Source of the DNA: Clostridiales bacterium
GTDB taxonomy: Bacteria; Bacillota; Clostridia; Saccharofermentanales; Saccharofermentanaceae
NCBI GenBank assembly: GCA_017550385.1
Contig: JAFZPJ010000014.1
Location: 116,280-180,279, forward strand
Direction of reading: 5' to 3'
DNA length: 64,000 bases
Shown: positions 52,179 through 63,043 of the stretch, in pieces
Layout of the letters: every line of letters starts with the position of its first letter
How positions within the stretch are numbered: position 1 is the first letter of the stretch
Notes under the pieces: model-generated
Seen by the model: only the letters and a program-made list of their open reading frames with translations
Told to the model about the DNA's origin: nothing
Database searches by the model: none
Made by a program: the position numbers and the translations under genes

Positions 52179-55100
52179 ATGAGACACCTGAGTTTTTCCC
52201 GAAGTACAAGCAAGCGCTTGCAGAAACTGACTGCCTTCCTCACGGCGCTAGCTATCATCGCAGGCTTTCTGCCGCTAAGTGCGGTGAAGGTGTTTGCAGG
52301 CACCAATTATGATTTCAACTTTAAGATAGATGATCATTGCGGATCATATGGTGGCGGCCTTGCTATCTATTATCAATTTGATGGCGACGAAGAATGGACT
52401 CCTATCACAGATAGTCTTACTGCCGATTATGAAGGTAAACAAATAGAGAGCAGAGATGGCGAAGGCGCAAATGCTTTGACGATAAAGGTTGAGTATTCAG
52501 GAAAAGACCTTGAAGATGTTTACCTGTCAAGTGCTCCTGATGCTACTGAACGAGTGTCATTAGCTGGTCTGTTGGAAAACCAAGATCCTGCAGTTGGTTT
52601 TAGTATGGAAGATAATAAACTTTCCTTCACATATCACTATGATGATTTCACTTCAGCAAACCGCTGCTTCACTTTTGAGTTTTACGGAACAAGTGCAACT
52701 TACCAATACTACTATAAGATTGAGACCCAAGGTCCTGGTTCTATCACGATTGACGATACAATACCCCATACAAAGAACGGGAATACATATAAGGTTTATT
52801 CAGCAAGCAACTCGCTTACTGTAACTCTTAATCCAACCGGCAGCAACGACCAACTTGGCGCAGTAAGCTTGCTCCAAGAAGACGGCGGTGAACGCCTTGA
52901 AGCCAGCCAAGGCATCAACAAGAGTGGAGTATCATATACTGCAGGTGGAGATACAGTAACATTTTCAATAAATGAAGGAACCAAATTTGACAATATTGTT
53001 CTTGAATATATTACTCATTTCTCCTCAAGTGAAGACATCAATTATCCTCTTATAGTTAATAACGATACTGTTATTTATGGTTGTACTCTTACCTTAGTAG
53101 AAGGCGGAAGCATTTCCATAAAAGAGGGTGCAAACCTGATGTTGGGTGGCGGTGCTTCAATAAAGAATATTTCTGCAACGAACTTCAGTGCAGAAAACAA
53201 TGCTATGCTCAGTTTCTTTGATAACACAAGCATACCCACCGGAATTACTCTATGCACTGCAGATGAAAATGAAATAACAGATAATCCGACATTTGATGGT
53301 TACTCTGAATTCTTCTATGATTCCGCAAAAACAAAGTGGATTCAGCGTGACTTTGGTCCTGGCGGAGATAATTTCGGACCTGACGAGGAGCATCCGTATT
53401 ACTTTGAGATTCATACCGATGGTCATGGACATATTGAATTTGATGGAACCATTCCTAACAGGGTTCAACAGAATGATTATCAGTTCTGCTCAAGCGCAAA
53501 CACTTTGAGCGTTACTGTTGTTCCAGACTATCCTGATAACGGAGATAAATTAGAAGAGATCAGAATCGCTACAGATGATGATCCCGAGCATGATATCGTG
53601 CTCAAAGAGTCTAACGACTTCTCATCTAACGACGCAGGCGTTTCATTCAATAAGACTACAAATGTGCTGACTTTCACTATTCCAGAGGGTGAGACAGAAT
53701 TCTGCGGTATAGTTATCCTTTTTACAGGAGCAGGAGATAATTTCGGACCTGACGAGGAGCATCCGTATTACTTTGAGATTCATACCGATGGTCATGGACA
53801 TATTGAATTTGATGGAACCATTCCTAACAGGGTTCAACAGAATGATTATCAGTTCTGCTCAAGCGCAAATAATTTGAGCGTTACTGTTGTTCCAGACTAT
53901 CCTGATAACGGAGATAAATTAGAAGAGATCAGAATCGCTACAGATGATAACCCTGAGCATGATATCGTGCTCAAAGAGTCTAACGACTTCTCATCTAATG
54001 ACGCAGGCGTTTCATTCAATAAGACTACAAATGTGCTGACTTTCACTATTCCAGAGGGTGAGACAGAATTTCGTGGCATAGTTCTCGTCTTTACCGGTGC
54101 CGGTGAAAACTTCGGTCCTAACGAGGATTACCCGTATTACTTCGAAATAGCATTCGATGGAAATGGAATAGTTGATTTGCCTGAAAACTCTACTCTCCCA
54201 CATCAATTGTCGGGTGATGGAAAAAGGCTGCAAGTTTGTTCGAATTCGAATTCTATAACTGTAGTTCTCAGTACTGCTTCTGCTAATGACAGTATCGAAG
54301 AGATCAGATTGGCGCAAGATGATAACCCGGAAAACGATATAGTGCTCAAAGACACCGAGAATTATTCTTCTGAAACTAACGGAGTGCTCTATAACAGTTC
54401 TGATAACACATTGACGCTTACGATCCCAAGCGGAAGCGAAAACAAAGATTTCAATAATATTGTTGTTTTATTTACCGGTGTAAGCGATCCCGGTCCGGGA
54501 CCTCAGGGTTCACCCTCTGCATATTTCCCCGGTTCCACTGGATTTAATGACACAGACACGTCTGACAATATCATAACCGTCACATATCCTCACGGTACGC
54601 TGACAGTTGAGTTGGTAGGATTTGAGAACGGCAAAACCTACAAAGTAACTCAGGATGAACAGGCAGGGTCACCGGTTGTCATTGAGTACGACGGTGATCT
54701 GGACCTAACTGTCAATCCTGATCAGGGTTACAGCACGAAGATCTACAGGGGTAATGAGATCGGTACATTAAGTGCACTCATTGATAAGCTTACTGCAAAT
54801 ACTGAGATCCTGATTACGTTTGAAGGACCTTCCTTTAAGCTCGAAGTTGGAGGGCAAGTCACTTCCGTTACACCTGTTGAGGATAAATCAACAAAGACTG
54901 TTACTATCGAATGCGAGAACGGAAATGTCGTAGTATCGGGTTATGCAAATCTGTTGGATATCGAACCCGTTACTCCCGGAGGATCCAGCATACCCGGTGC
55001 ATACAAGCTTAAGATCGAGGGCGATGCGTTCAACATCAAGTTCATTCCTAATACCGGTTACATATATGGCATAAGAGAAGACGGCACGATAATCTATGAT

Positions 55101-58100
55101 GATAACGGCGAGTTATCTTACACCGGAATCAGCAGAGATAGTGAGATAAAGATCGAAGCTATGTTCGAACAGGTTCCTCTCCTTAAGATTGCTGAGGGTT
55201 ATACTTATAATACTCAAACTGGCGGGATGGACTTCGGAAATGGGAACATAGTCACGATCCTAGGCGATACAAAGCCGAACAATCCCCAGCAGTTCAACGA
55301 GACATATGCCGATGTAAGCTTCAGCATCGAGACCGGTGAAGGCTATTCCTGCTTTGTCTCCTTCGTAGATGCCATGGGTAATATGTCTGCAGATGAATAT
55401 GTCACCGGCAACACATACACTCTGAGCAAGAACAAATTGCTGTCTTTGTCTGACGGTAGCCGTAATAACACCATCACATTCACTTTTGTTCAGCTTACTT
55501 CAGATCAGCTGGCTAAGGTCAAATTCGACGGTGTAAGCGATGTTACGAGCAACGGAGATTTCTATTATGTTTCCTACATCGACAATCTTAAAGGTATTCA
55601 GTTAGGTACCGTAAAGATTTCTAAAGATTCAATAGTTAGTTACGATGACGCAACATCCACATTTACGATCAAGCAGGTTGTATCTTCGCTCGAACTGACG
55701 ATTACTCCTAATGCAGGATATACACCGAGCCTGGTGGAATACGGTCCAGCATACGGAGAGAATCAGACTGAGACAGGCGAATGGTCACGTGAACTGACAT
55801 TGACCAACACCAATGGAACATACTCTTATTCGTTGCCCGTCAACCCTCAGAGTACCGAACCCATTAACCTGAGATTCTCTTTTAACAATACGCAGCTCAT
55901 TAAGTCGACTGTGACCTACACCTATACCGGCGAACCTGCTTCTATTGCAATCGGCGGCAATGAGATCCCTTCAGGTGTATTAACGAACAAAGAGGTCATA
56001 TATAAGACGCCTCTCGTTCCGGACAGCGAAGGCAAGGTCGAGTTCAACCTCGCAGTTCCGTTCAACCTTTACATGAGCGAACTGAAGATCAATGATGTCG
56101 ACTACAGCAGCGCTCTTCCCGATACGTATGATGAACTGCTTGCCGCATTCGGTTCTCAGCACACGAACATCTCAGTCATGGTACCTGTTGCTGACAGTTA
56201 CAAGATTGAGACAACAGTCGTCGATGCGAAGTTCGATGAAGATCCGACAAAGACCACTCTCGCTGTCGGAAATTTCCTGTGGTTCTATGACGAGAACGCA
56301 TGTGACAATAAAAATGACATGGTTAAGAATGCAACTCTTAAAATCGTATCAGTTGAATTCAACGGAGTTACATATTCAGGTGAAGAACTCTTTGTCGGCG
56401 CTGGATTCCCGGGTTCCGGCCTCGGCGAAGCAAAATTCAATTACATGGAGTGGGATGAGAACATCAAAGATGGTGAGATCATCGACGGAAAAGTCGTTGG
56501 CGGTACAGTCGTCAATGGTGAAGCCGTTCTCCCTGCAGGTTCGATCGTAACCATAAAGCTAATACCTGACTATGGTACGCAGCTACTCGGCGTTGGTATT
56601 AACGATATGGGCTTCAAGGCAAGTTCAGATGAGATGTACACGTACACCTTCACGGTCGGACCAGGCAACTTCCATCTTCAGGCTGATTTCGAGCCGGTTG
56701 AAGACGTTGTCGAGACGTCAGCAACCGCAATCTCCGATGGTTCTATCTCGCTCGGAGCAGACACGGTCGATAACGGATCTGCGGTCCTCTTTGTCGGCGA
56801 TGCAAACCTCGATAATACGACGAAGACATCTTTCGACAACAAGGCCGCAACAGAGTCCATGGAGATCGCATCCTACCTCGACATCAGCCTTGATAAGGTC
56901 GTTTACCAGGGTGTCAGCCAGGATGAAGTATCTTACAGCGGCAACGGCAAGAACGTTTGGAGCGAAGAGCTCAACGATCTGTCTTCGCCCGCTACCGTCA
57001 CACTCCAGCTCACAGAGGAACTTGACTCCACAAACGTTAAGGTCCTCCACGAGAAGCACGATGGCACGCTCGAAATAATCGACGCAACATACGATGCCGC
57101 AACGCAGTCGATTACTTTCCAGACAAGTTCGTTCTCCAATTATGCGATCGCATATGAAAAGAATGCTCCGGTCACTTACTACGATCTGTGGGTCGGCAAC
57201 ACTCAGGTCACAAGTGCGAATGCATCCAATGTCCTGAATCAGGTTAATGACGAAGGCAAGCCAACAGTAGTCTTTGATGCATCTACAAACACGCTGACCT
57301 TCAATGATGCGGTGCTCACGGAAGTAGCTTCACCTTACTATCCTCAGTTAGATGCTGCGGTTATAAACACCAAGTTAGATAATCTGAACATCGAAGGAAC
57401 TCTCACCATTGAGGCTGAAACCAACCGCGGTATACAAGCTCAGAATGGTCTGACACTCAATGCTGATATCACATCGAATTGTGAGATCTGTGCTACCACC
57501 ATCACAATAGAAAGCGGAACGATCATTCTGAACGAAAGCAACATATTTGCCTGGGGTCCGATTAGCATTGAATCCGGAGTTACCAAGATCGAAGTGAAGA
57601 ATCCTGATTCCAAATATTGTGGTACTCTCTCAGCACAAGGTGAGATTACGATTGAGGCACCACTGGCAGTTACCTCCCCTGAGGGCGAAATAGAGATTAA
57701 AGAGATGGTATCGGGTTGGTATTATCTCTGCGTTAACGGCAATACAGCGAGAGGTTTTGTTATCGAACCTGCATACACCGTTACGGTCAACAACGGCACT
57801 GCTGACAAGACAACTGTTCCTGTCGGTGAGACAGTAACCATTACTGCAAATTCCCCCGAAACAGGAAAGGCATTTGACAAGTGGGTAGTTGAAGGTCCTG
57901 AAGGATTCAGTCTGGAAGACGATACCTTCTCTCCTACTACCTTCACGATGCCTGCTGGAAATGTCGAACTGACAGCAACATACAAAGACCGCCCATATTC
58001 TGTAATAATCCACGATGGAACTGCCGACTGCACAAGGGCAATCATGGGCACGACTGTAACTATTACTGCAGACCCTGCACCCGCAGGAAAGATATTTGAT

Positions 58101-60515
58101 ACATGGGTAATCAAATCAGGCGGGGAAATCGCATTTGCAGATGCTACATCTGCCACAACAACTTTTACGATGCCCGCTGAACTTGTTGAGCTCAAAGCAA
58201 CGTACAAAAATATCGAATACTATGATCTGTGGATCGGCGACATTCAGGTAACAAGTGCGAATGCATCCAATGTATTGGGTGACACTGGCGATCCGACAGT
58301 AGTCTACGATGCAGACACGAACACGCTGACTTTGAACGGTGCTACGATCGTCGGTCCGAATAGCGACTCTGTCAGCGATAACGATGCTGACGGGGGAATC
58401 GTGTATACCGGAGCAACTGATTTCACGCTCAACGTTATTGGCGGTACCTCTACCGTTACCGGCGGTAATACAAAACGGAACTGGTCTGCGGGATTGTTAT
58501 TCGGCGATCCGACAAACACATGGTCTTACGCGCTGGATTACGATATTACGATCAACATTGATGACGGAGCCACGTTAACTTTGACCGGTGGCGCACCTGA
58601 TACTACCTATGCATATGCTACCAGTTACGGTTTGGACAGCATGTCTTCAGGTAAGATGACCATAACTGGTTCCGGAACGCTTAATGCATACGGCGGCGAA
58701 AGTGTCTACAGCTATGGTATCCAATCGAACGGCGACCTTAGCATCGACGGACCGACAGTAAATGCCTCAGGTGCAGACAGCTATTTCAGTACCGGTATTA
58801 GTTCCGGCGGAAACATAATTATCAGCAGCGGAAATGTAACTGCAACCGGCGGTTCTTCTTCAGAAGAAGGAGCAAAGAGCTATGGTTTCTATGGTAATGA
58901 ATACGCGAACAAAGTAATTGCGTTCAATGGTGGCACTGTTACAGCTACAGGTGAAACTTCGGCCCTGAGTATGTCCGCCACATTAGGAGACGGCGTCACA
59001 GCAGGCGGAAGCACCAATATAGACGGCAGCGGTGCAGTATCTTATGTGGCTGCAGATAATAACAGCTACAAGTGGTTCGGCTCACCTGCAACATTCACCG
59101 TCTCCTTCAATGCCAACGGTCATGGCACGGCTCCTGCAGAACAGTCTGTAACCTCAGGTTCCGTTGCGACCAAGCCTACGGCACCTACAGCGACAGGTTA
59201 TACTTTCGTCGACTGGTATCTGAATGAAGACTGCACAGAAAAGTTCGACTTCAGCACACCGATCACTAAGGACACTGTTCTCTTCGCTAAGTGGACGGTC
59301 AACAACTACACCGTTACATTCAACGCTAACGGTCACGGCACTGCACCTGCGGCTCAGACTGTAACTTACGGCAAGACGGCAACGCAGCCGGCTGCACCTT
59401 CCGCTTCCGGTTGGACTTTCGGCGGCTGGTATACGGATGCGGCTTGCACGAAAGCATACGTCTTCAGCACCGCGGTAACAGGCAACATCACGCTGTACGC
59501 TAAGTGGACTGCAGCGGCTACGCCTACACCCGTACCTACACCTACTGCAACACCTACACCTGCTCCGGTATCTTCCGCACAGCTTCTCGTAGGCGGCGGT
59601 CAGGCACACGTACAGGATATCGGCGATACTCCTGTATCCGTTGATCCTAATACGGGTATCCTTACTATCGGTACTACCGGTCAGAGCAAGCGTCTCGAGG
59701 AGATAACGATCAATTTCGAGAACACGACAGGGTACGAAGGCACGATGCTGTACAGAGTACACGTTCAGGATTACGGCTGGCTGCCTTGGACAGAAGCAGG
59801 CAGCCCCGCCGGTACCGAAGGATTGTCCAAGCGTATCGAAGCTATCGAGATCAAGCTCACCGGCGAACTTGCAAAGTACTACTCCGTTGAGTACTGCGTA
59901 CACATCCAGGATTACGGCGACATGCAGGGCTGGGTCAAGGACGGCGCGCTCGCAGGTACGACAGGTGAATCCAAGAGGATCGAGGAGATCAAGGTAAGAG
60001 TCGTACCTAAGGGCACAGGCGATACGATGTCCGTCAAGTACAGAGTCCATATCCAGGATATCGGCTGGGAGAGCACATACGCGACCAACGGTGCGATGAG
60101 CGGTACTTCCGGACAGTCCAAGAGACTTGAGGGAATCGAGATCTTCCTCACCGGCACACAGTACAGCGGCGGCATCCAGTACAAGACTCACATCCAGGAT
60201 ATCGGCTGGGAGAGCTCATGGGCAGAGAACGGCGAGATGAGCGGTACTCAGGGTCAGTCCAAGAGACTCGAGGCTATCTCAATCCAGCTCACCGGCGAAG
60301 TCGCAGAGTACTACGATATCTACTACCGAGTACACGCTCAGGATATCGGCTGGATGGGCTGGGCAAAGAACGGCGAATACGCTGGTACTGCAGGCAGATC
60401 CGCGAGACTCGAGGGTATCCAGATCGTCCTCGTACCTAAGGGATCCCCCGCGCCCGGTGCAACATACGAAGGCATCACAGCAAACACATCAGCAGCATTC
60501 GTAGAAGGCTTCTGA
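52179..60515 (+). CDS. Giant secreted repeat protein with ChW repeats (2778 residues)
   Basis: It starts with an export signal (about residues 1-40, ending AVKVFAG). Four copies of a roughly 120-residue beta repeat follow (about 175-290, 396-518, 519-641, 642-770); the second and third are nearly identical. A long Ig-like or beta-helix region follows, including YDLWVGNTQVTSANASN at about 1667 and YDLWIGDIQVTSANASN at about 2013, and two divergent InlB-like repeats near 1866-2005. Two Listeria-Bacteroides (InlB B) repeats with FNANGHGTAPA lie near 2305-2446. A Pro/Thr linker and six ChW repeats (HxQDxGW...SKRLE) end it (about 2465-2760). No LPXTG anchor. Probably a surface adhesin or cell-wall-associated protein. 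AAGGAGG precedes ATG 52179. The first two thirds are visibly AT-richer than the neighbours. Confidence 0.93.
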   Translation: MRHLSFSRSTSKRLQKLTAFLTALAIIAGFLPLSAVKVFAGTNYDFNFKIDDHCGSYGGGLAIYYQFDGDEEWTPITDSLTADYEGKQIESRDGEGANALTIKVEYSGKDLEDVYLSSAPDATERVSLAGLLENQDPAVGFSMEDNKLSFTYHYDDFTSANRCFTFEFYGTSATYQYYYKIETQGPGSITIDDTIPHTKNGNTYKVYSASNSLTVTLNPTGSNDQLGAVSLLQEDGGERLEASQGINKSGVSYTAGGDTVTFSINEGTKFDNIVLEYITHFSSSEDINYPLIVNNDTVIYGCTLTLVEGGSISIKEGANLMLGGGASIKNISATNFSAENNAMLSFFDNTSIPTGITLCTADENEITDNPTFDGYSEFFYDSAKTKWIQRDFGPGGDNFGPDEEHPYYFEIHTDGHGHIEFDGTIPNRVQQNDYQFCSSANTLSVTVVPDYPDNGDKLEEIRIATDDDPEHDIVLKESNDFSSNDAGVSFNKTTNVLTFTIPEGETEFCGIVILFTGAGDNFGPDEEHPYYFEIHTDGHGHIEFDGTIPNRVQQNDYQFCSSANNLSVTVVPDYPDNGDKLEEIRIATDDNPEHDIVLKESNDFSSNDAGVSFNKTTNVLTFTIPEGETEFRGIVLVFTGAGENFGPNEDYPYYFEIAFDGNGIVDLPENSTLPHQLSGDGKRLQVCSNSNSITVVLSTASANDSIEEIRLAQDDNPENDIVLKDTENYSSETNGVLYNSSDNTLTLTIPSGSENKDFNNIVVLFTGVSDPGPGPQGSPSAYFPGSTGFNDTDTSDNIITVTYPHGTLTVELVGFENGKTYKVTQDEQAGSPVVIEYDGDLDLTVNPDQGYSTKIYRGNEIGTLSALIDKLTANTEILITFEGPSFKLEVGGQVTSVTPVEDKSTKTVTIECENGNVVVSGYANLLDIEPVTPGGSSIPGAYKLKIEGDAFNIKFIPNTGYIYGIREDGTIIYDDNGELSYTGISRDSEIKIEAMFEQVPLLKIAEGYTYNTQTGGMDFGNGNIVTILGDTKPNNPQQFNETYADVSFSIETGEGYSCFVSFVDAMGNMSADEYVTGNTYTLSKNKLLSLSDGSRNNTITFTFVQLTSDQLAKVKFDGVSDVTSNGDFYYVSYIDNLKGIQLGTVKISKDSIVSYDDATSTFTIKQVVSSLELTITPNAGYTPSLVEYGPAYGENQTETGEWSRELTLTNTNGTYSYSLPVNPQSTEPINLRFSFNNTQLIKSTVTYTYTGEPASIAIGGNEIPSGVLTNKEVIYKTPLVPDSEGKVEFNLAVPFNLYMSELKINDVDYSSALPDTYDELLAAFGSQHTNISVMVPVADSYKIETTVVDAKFDEDPTKTTLAVGNFLWFYDENACDNKNDMVKNATLKIVSVEFNGVTYSGEELFVGAGFPGSGLGEAKFNYMEWDENIKDGEIIDGKVVGGTVVNGEAVLPAGSIVTIKLIPDYGTQLLGVGINDMGFKASSDEMYTYTFTVGPGNFHLQADFEPVEDVVETSATAISDGSISLGADTVDNGSAVLFVGDANLDNTTKTSFDNKAATESMEIASYLDISLDKVVYQGVSQDEVSYSGNGKNVWSEELNDLSSPATVTLQLTEELDSTNVKVLHEKHDGTLEIIDATYDAATQSITFQTSSFSNYAIAYEKNAPVTYYDLWVGNTQVTSANASNVLNQVNDEGKPTVVFDASTNTLTFNDAVLTEVASPYYPQLDAAVINTKLDNLNIEGTLTIEAETNRGIQAQNGLTLNADITSNCEICATTITIESGTIILNESNIFAWGPISIESGVTKIEVKNPDSKYCGTLSAQGEITIEAPLAVTSPEGEIEIKEMVSGWYYLCVNGNTARGFVIEPAYTVTVNNGTADKTTVPVGETVTITANSPETGKAFDKWVVEGPEGFSLEDDTFSPTTFTMPAGNVELTATYKDRPYSVIIHDGTADCTRAIMGTTVTITADPAPAGKIFDTWVIKSGGEIAFADATSATTTFTMPAELVELKATYKNIEYYDLWIGDIQVTSANASNVLGDTGDPTVVYDADTNTLTLNGATIVGPNSDSVSDNDADGGIVYTGATDFTLNVIGGTSTVTGGNTKRNWSAGLLFGDPTNTWSYALDYDITINIDDGATLTLTGGAPDTTYAYATSYGLDSMSSGKMTITGSGTLNAYGGESVYSYGIQSNGDLSIDGPTVNASGADSYFSTGISSGGNIIISSGNVTATGGSSSEEGAKSYGFYGNEYANKVIAFNGGTVTATGETSALSMSATLGDGVTAGGSTNIDGSGAVSYVAADNNSYKWFGSPATFTVSFNANGHGTAPAEQSVTSGSVATKPTAPTATGYTFVDWYLNEDCTEKFDFSTPITKDTVLFAKWTVNNYTVTFNANGHGTAPAAQTVTYGKTATQPAAPSASGWTFGGWYTDAACTKAYVFSTAVTGNITLYAKWTAAATPTPVPTPTATPTPAPVSSAQLLVGGGQAHVQDIGDTPVSVDPNTGILTIGTTGQSKRLEEITINFENTTGYEGTMLYRVHVQDYGWLPWTEAGSPAGTEGLSKRIEAIEIKLTGELAKYYSVEYCVHIQDYGDMQGWVKDGALAGTTGESKRIEEIKVRVVPKGTGDTMSVKYRVHIQDIGWESTYATNGAMSGTSGQSKRLEGIEIFLTGTQYSGGIQYKTHIQDIGWESSWAENGEMSGTQGQSKRLEAISIQLTGEVAEYYDIYYRVHAQDIGWMGWAKNGEYAGTAGRSARLEGIQIVLVPKGSPAPGATYEGITANTSAAFVEGF
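53364..54101 (+). repeat. 369-bp near-identical coding tandem repeat
   Basis: Units 53364-53732 and 53733-54101 differ at only a handful of bases by eye and encode 123-residue repeats. A diverged third unit follows from 54102. The high identity implies a recent duplication inside the giant gene. Confidence 0.9.
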
Positions 60516-60543
60516 GATATTTGGGAATAGTTTAAGAGAGGAG

Positions 60544-60572
60544 AGCCGGCTCACGCAGCCGGCTTTTCTTTT
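60544..60572 (+). terminator. Terminator of the giant protein gene
   Basis: Stem AGCCGGCT (60544-60551) / AGCCGGCT (60557-60564), followed by TTTCTTTT. Directly after it come three TTTTGTCGG-like repeats. Confidence 0.85.
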
Positions 60573-60679
60573 GTCGGTTTTTGTCGGGTTTTGTCGGGTT
60601 TTTGGGCCCCTTTTTGCTTATACAATATAGGTGTTGTCTTACCTTCAATCCCGGTTAATGGGAAAGGAGGTGATGTCCT

Positions 60680-60763
60680 ATGGGATTGATCAACAATCTG
60701 TTGATCTCTGTCATGGCAGGTGTAATCGCGTATTACATTTGCAAGTGGCTGGACAGAGAATGA
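60680..60763 (+). CDS. Putative type I toxin, Fst-like 27-residue membrane peptide
   Basis: A short gene with an AAAGGAGG ribosome binding site (60663-60670) 9 bases before ATG 60680. The peptide has a single hydrophobic helix and a charged end, LLISVMAGVIAYYICKWLDR, matching the Fst/type I toxin pattern (hydrophobic helix then KWLD-like C-terminus). The start is enclosed by a potential stem TCAATCCC (60645-60652) / GGGATTGA (60682-60689), and codons 3-9 contain a perfect 8-bp hairpin (60688-60695 / 60699-60706). Such peptides damage the membrane when overproduced. A convergent antisense RNA is predicted at about 60805-60877. Function is inferred from architecture. Confidence 0.78.
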   Translation: MGLINNLLISVMAGVIAYYICKWLDRE

Positions 60764-60804
60764 AGACAACCGGCCCGAACGAGCTAAGCCCTCGTAAAAA
60801 GGCG

Positions 60805-60877
60805 TAAGAAAACCCCGGAGCCGCAACTCCGGGGTTTTTGTGATGCACTATTGGATTGATCTGTGCAATCTGTTGAT
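60805..60877 (-). ncRNA. Predicted antisense antitoxin RNA (par RNA II-like)
   Basis: Predicted from a promoter at 60884-60911 (-10 TATAAT, -35 TTGCAA, 16-base spacer) and a terminator at 60811-60836, giving an RNA of roughly 70 bases. Its 5' part contains the complement of two blocks found in the toxin reading frame: GGATTGATC (60853-60861 and 60683-60691) and CAATCTGTTGAT (60866-60877 and 60694-60705). It also pairs with the toxin mRNA through the shared terminator. This is the layout of the plasmid pAD1 par locus. Exact ends are estimates. Confidence 0.68.
60811..60840. terminator. Bidirectional terminator shared by toxin mRNA and antisense RNA
   Basis: A perfect 10-bp stem (60811-60820 with 60827-60836) with U-runs on both sides (TTTG plus strand, CTTA after TTTT on the minus strand). 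Confidence 0.88.
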
Positions 60878-60883
60878 GAATAT

Positions 60884-60911
60884 ATTATACCATCGTGCCG
60901 CATGCTTGCAA
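60884..60911 (-). promoter_or_regulatory. Promoter of the antisense RNA
   Basis: Minus strand: -10 TATAAT (60884-60889) and -35 TTGCAA (60906-60911) with a 16-base spacer, pointing toward the toxin gene. Confidence 0.7.
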
Positions 60912-61024
60912 GGAATTTCGTCAATCGACTCACTTATTAAGATCCATGTTTTCTTCTGTATCGTTATTTGATTAAACCTACCGGTTATTCTATAATCAAG
61001 CCATGGATAAGGGAGGTGATGATA

Positions 61025-61255
61025 ATGACACAGTACGTAACTAACACATCCAACAAGAGCAGACTCGTCGCGCTTCTCCTGTGCTTCTTCTTAGGAGAGC
61101 TCGGCATCCACAGATTCTATGTCGGTAAGGTCGGCACCGGACTTCTGTGGCTCTTCACTGTAGGTCTGTTCGGTATCGGCTGGCTCGTAGACCTGATCAT
61201 GATCCTCGTAGGATCTTTCAGGGACAACGTAGGCGAACCGCTGAGACAGTGGTAA
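61025..61255 (+). CDS. TM2 domain membrane protein
   Basis: A 76-residue protein with the TM2 pattern: SRLVALLLCFFLGELGIHRF, YVGKVGTGLLWLFTVG and IGWLVDLIMIL, two helices joined by a GxHRFY loop. ATG 61025 has GGGAGG 8 bases upstream. A strong terminator follows. Role unknown; it is a common small membrane protein. Confidence 0.9.
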   Translation: MTQYVTNTSNKSRLVALLLCFFLGELGIHRFYVGKVGTGLLWLFTVGLFGIGWLVDLIMILVGSFRDNVGEPLRQW

Positions 61256-61275
61256 ACGTGCAAAGCTGAAAAAAG

Positions 61276-61312
61276 GAGAGCCGGTAACATTAAGTGCCGG
61301 CTCTCTTTTATT
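61276..61312 (+). terminator. Terminator of the TM2 gene
   Basis: Stem GAGAGCCGG (61276-61284) / CCGGCTCTC (61297-61305), then TTTTATTTT. Confidence 0.9.
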
Positions 61313-61336
61313 TTGGCTTTTTCTAACTAACGTTAT

Positions 61337-62932
<1,596 letters not shown>

Positions 62933-62979
62933 TCATCATCTCTTTCTATATTAAATATTGATATCTGTCTATATAACCC

Positions 62980-63020
62980 AAGTAATCCCCGGGGCCGTCT
63001 TGAGGTCCCGGGAATTACGC
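62980..63020 (-). terminator. Terminator-like hairpin after glutamine synthetase
   Basis: A long stem with GTAAT/ATTAC outer arms (62982-62986, 63014-63018) and a CCCGGG-rich inner stem. The minus-strand tail TTGGGTTATATAG is only moderately U-rich. Confidence 0.55.
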
Positions 63021-63043
63021 TTTGGGTGGAATATGAGGGTTTG

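Noticed and set aside
59154-60191. Minus-strand 345-residue open frame
   Set aside because: Antisense to the InlB/ChW repeats of the giant gene; no start signal and no recognisable domain.
60968-61024. Upstream extension of the TM2 gene
   Set aside because: The frame is open upstream, but GGGAGG at proper spacing marks ATG 61025, and the TM2 domain starts right after it.
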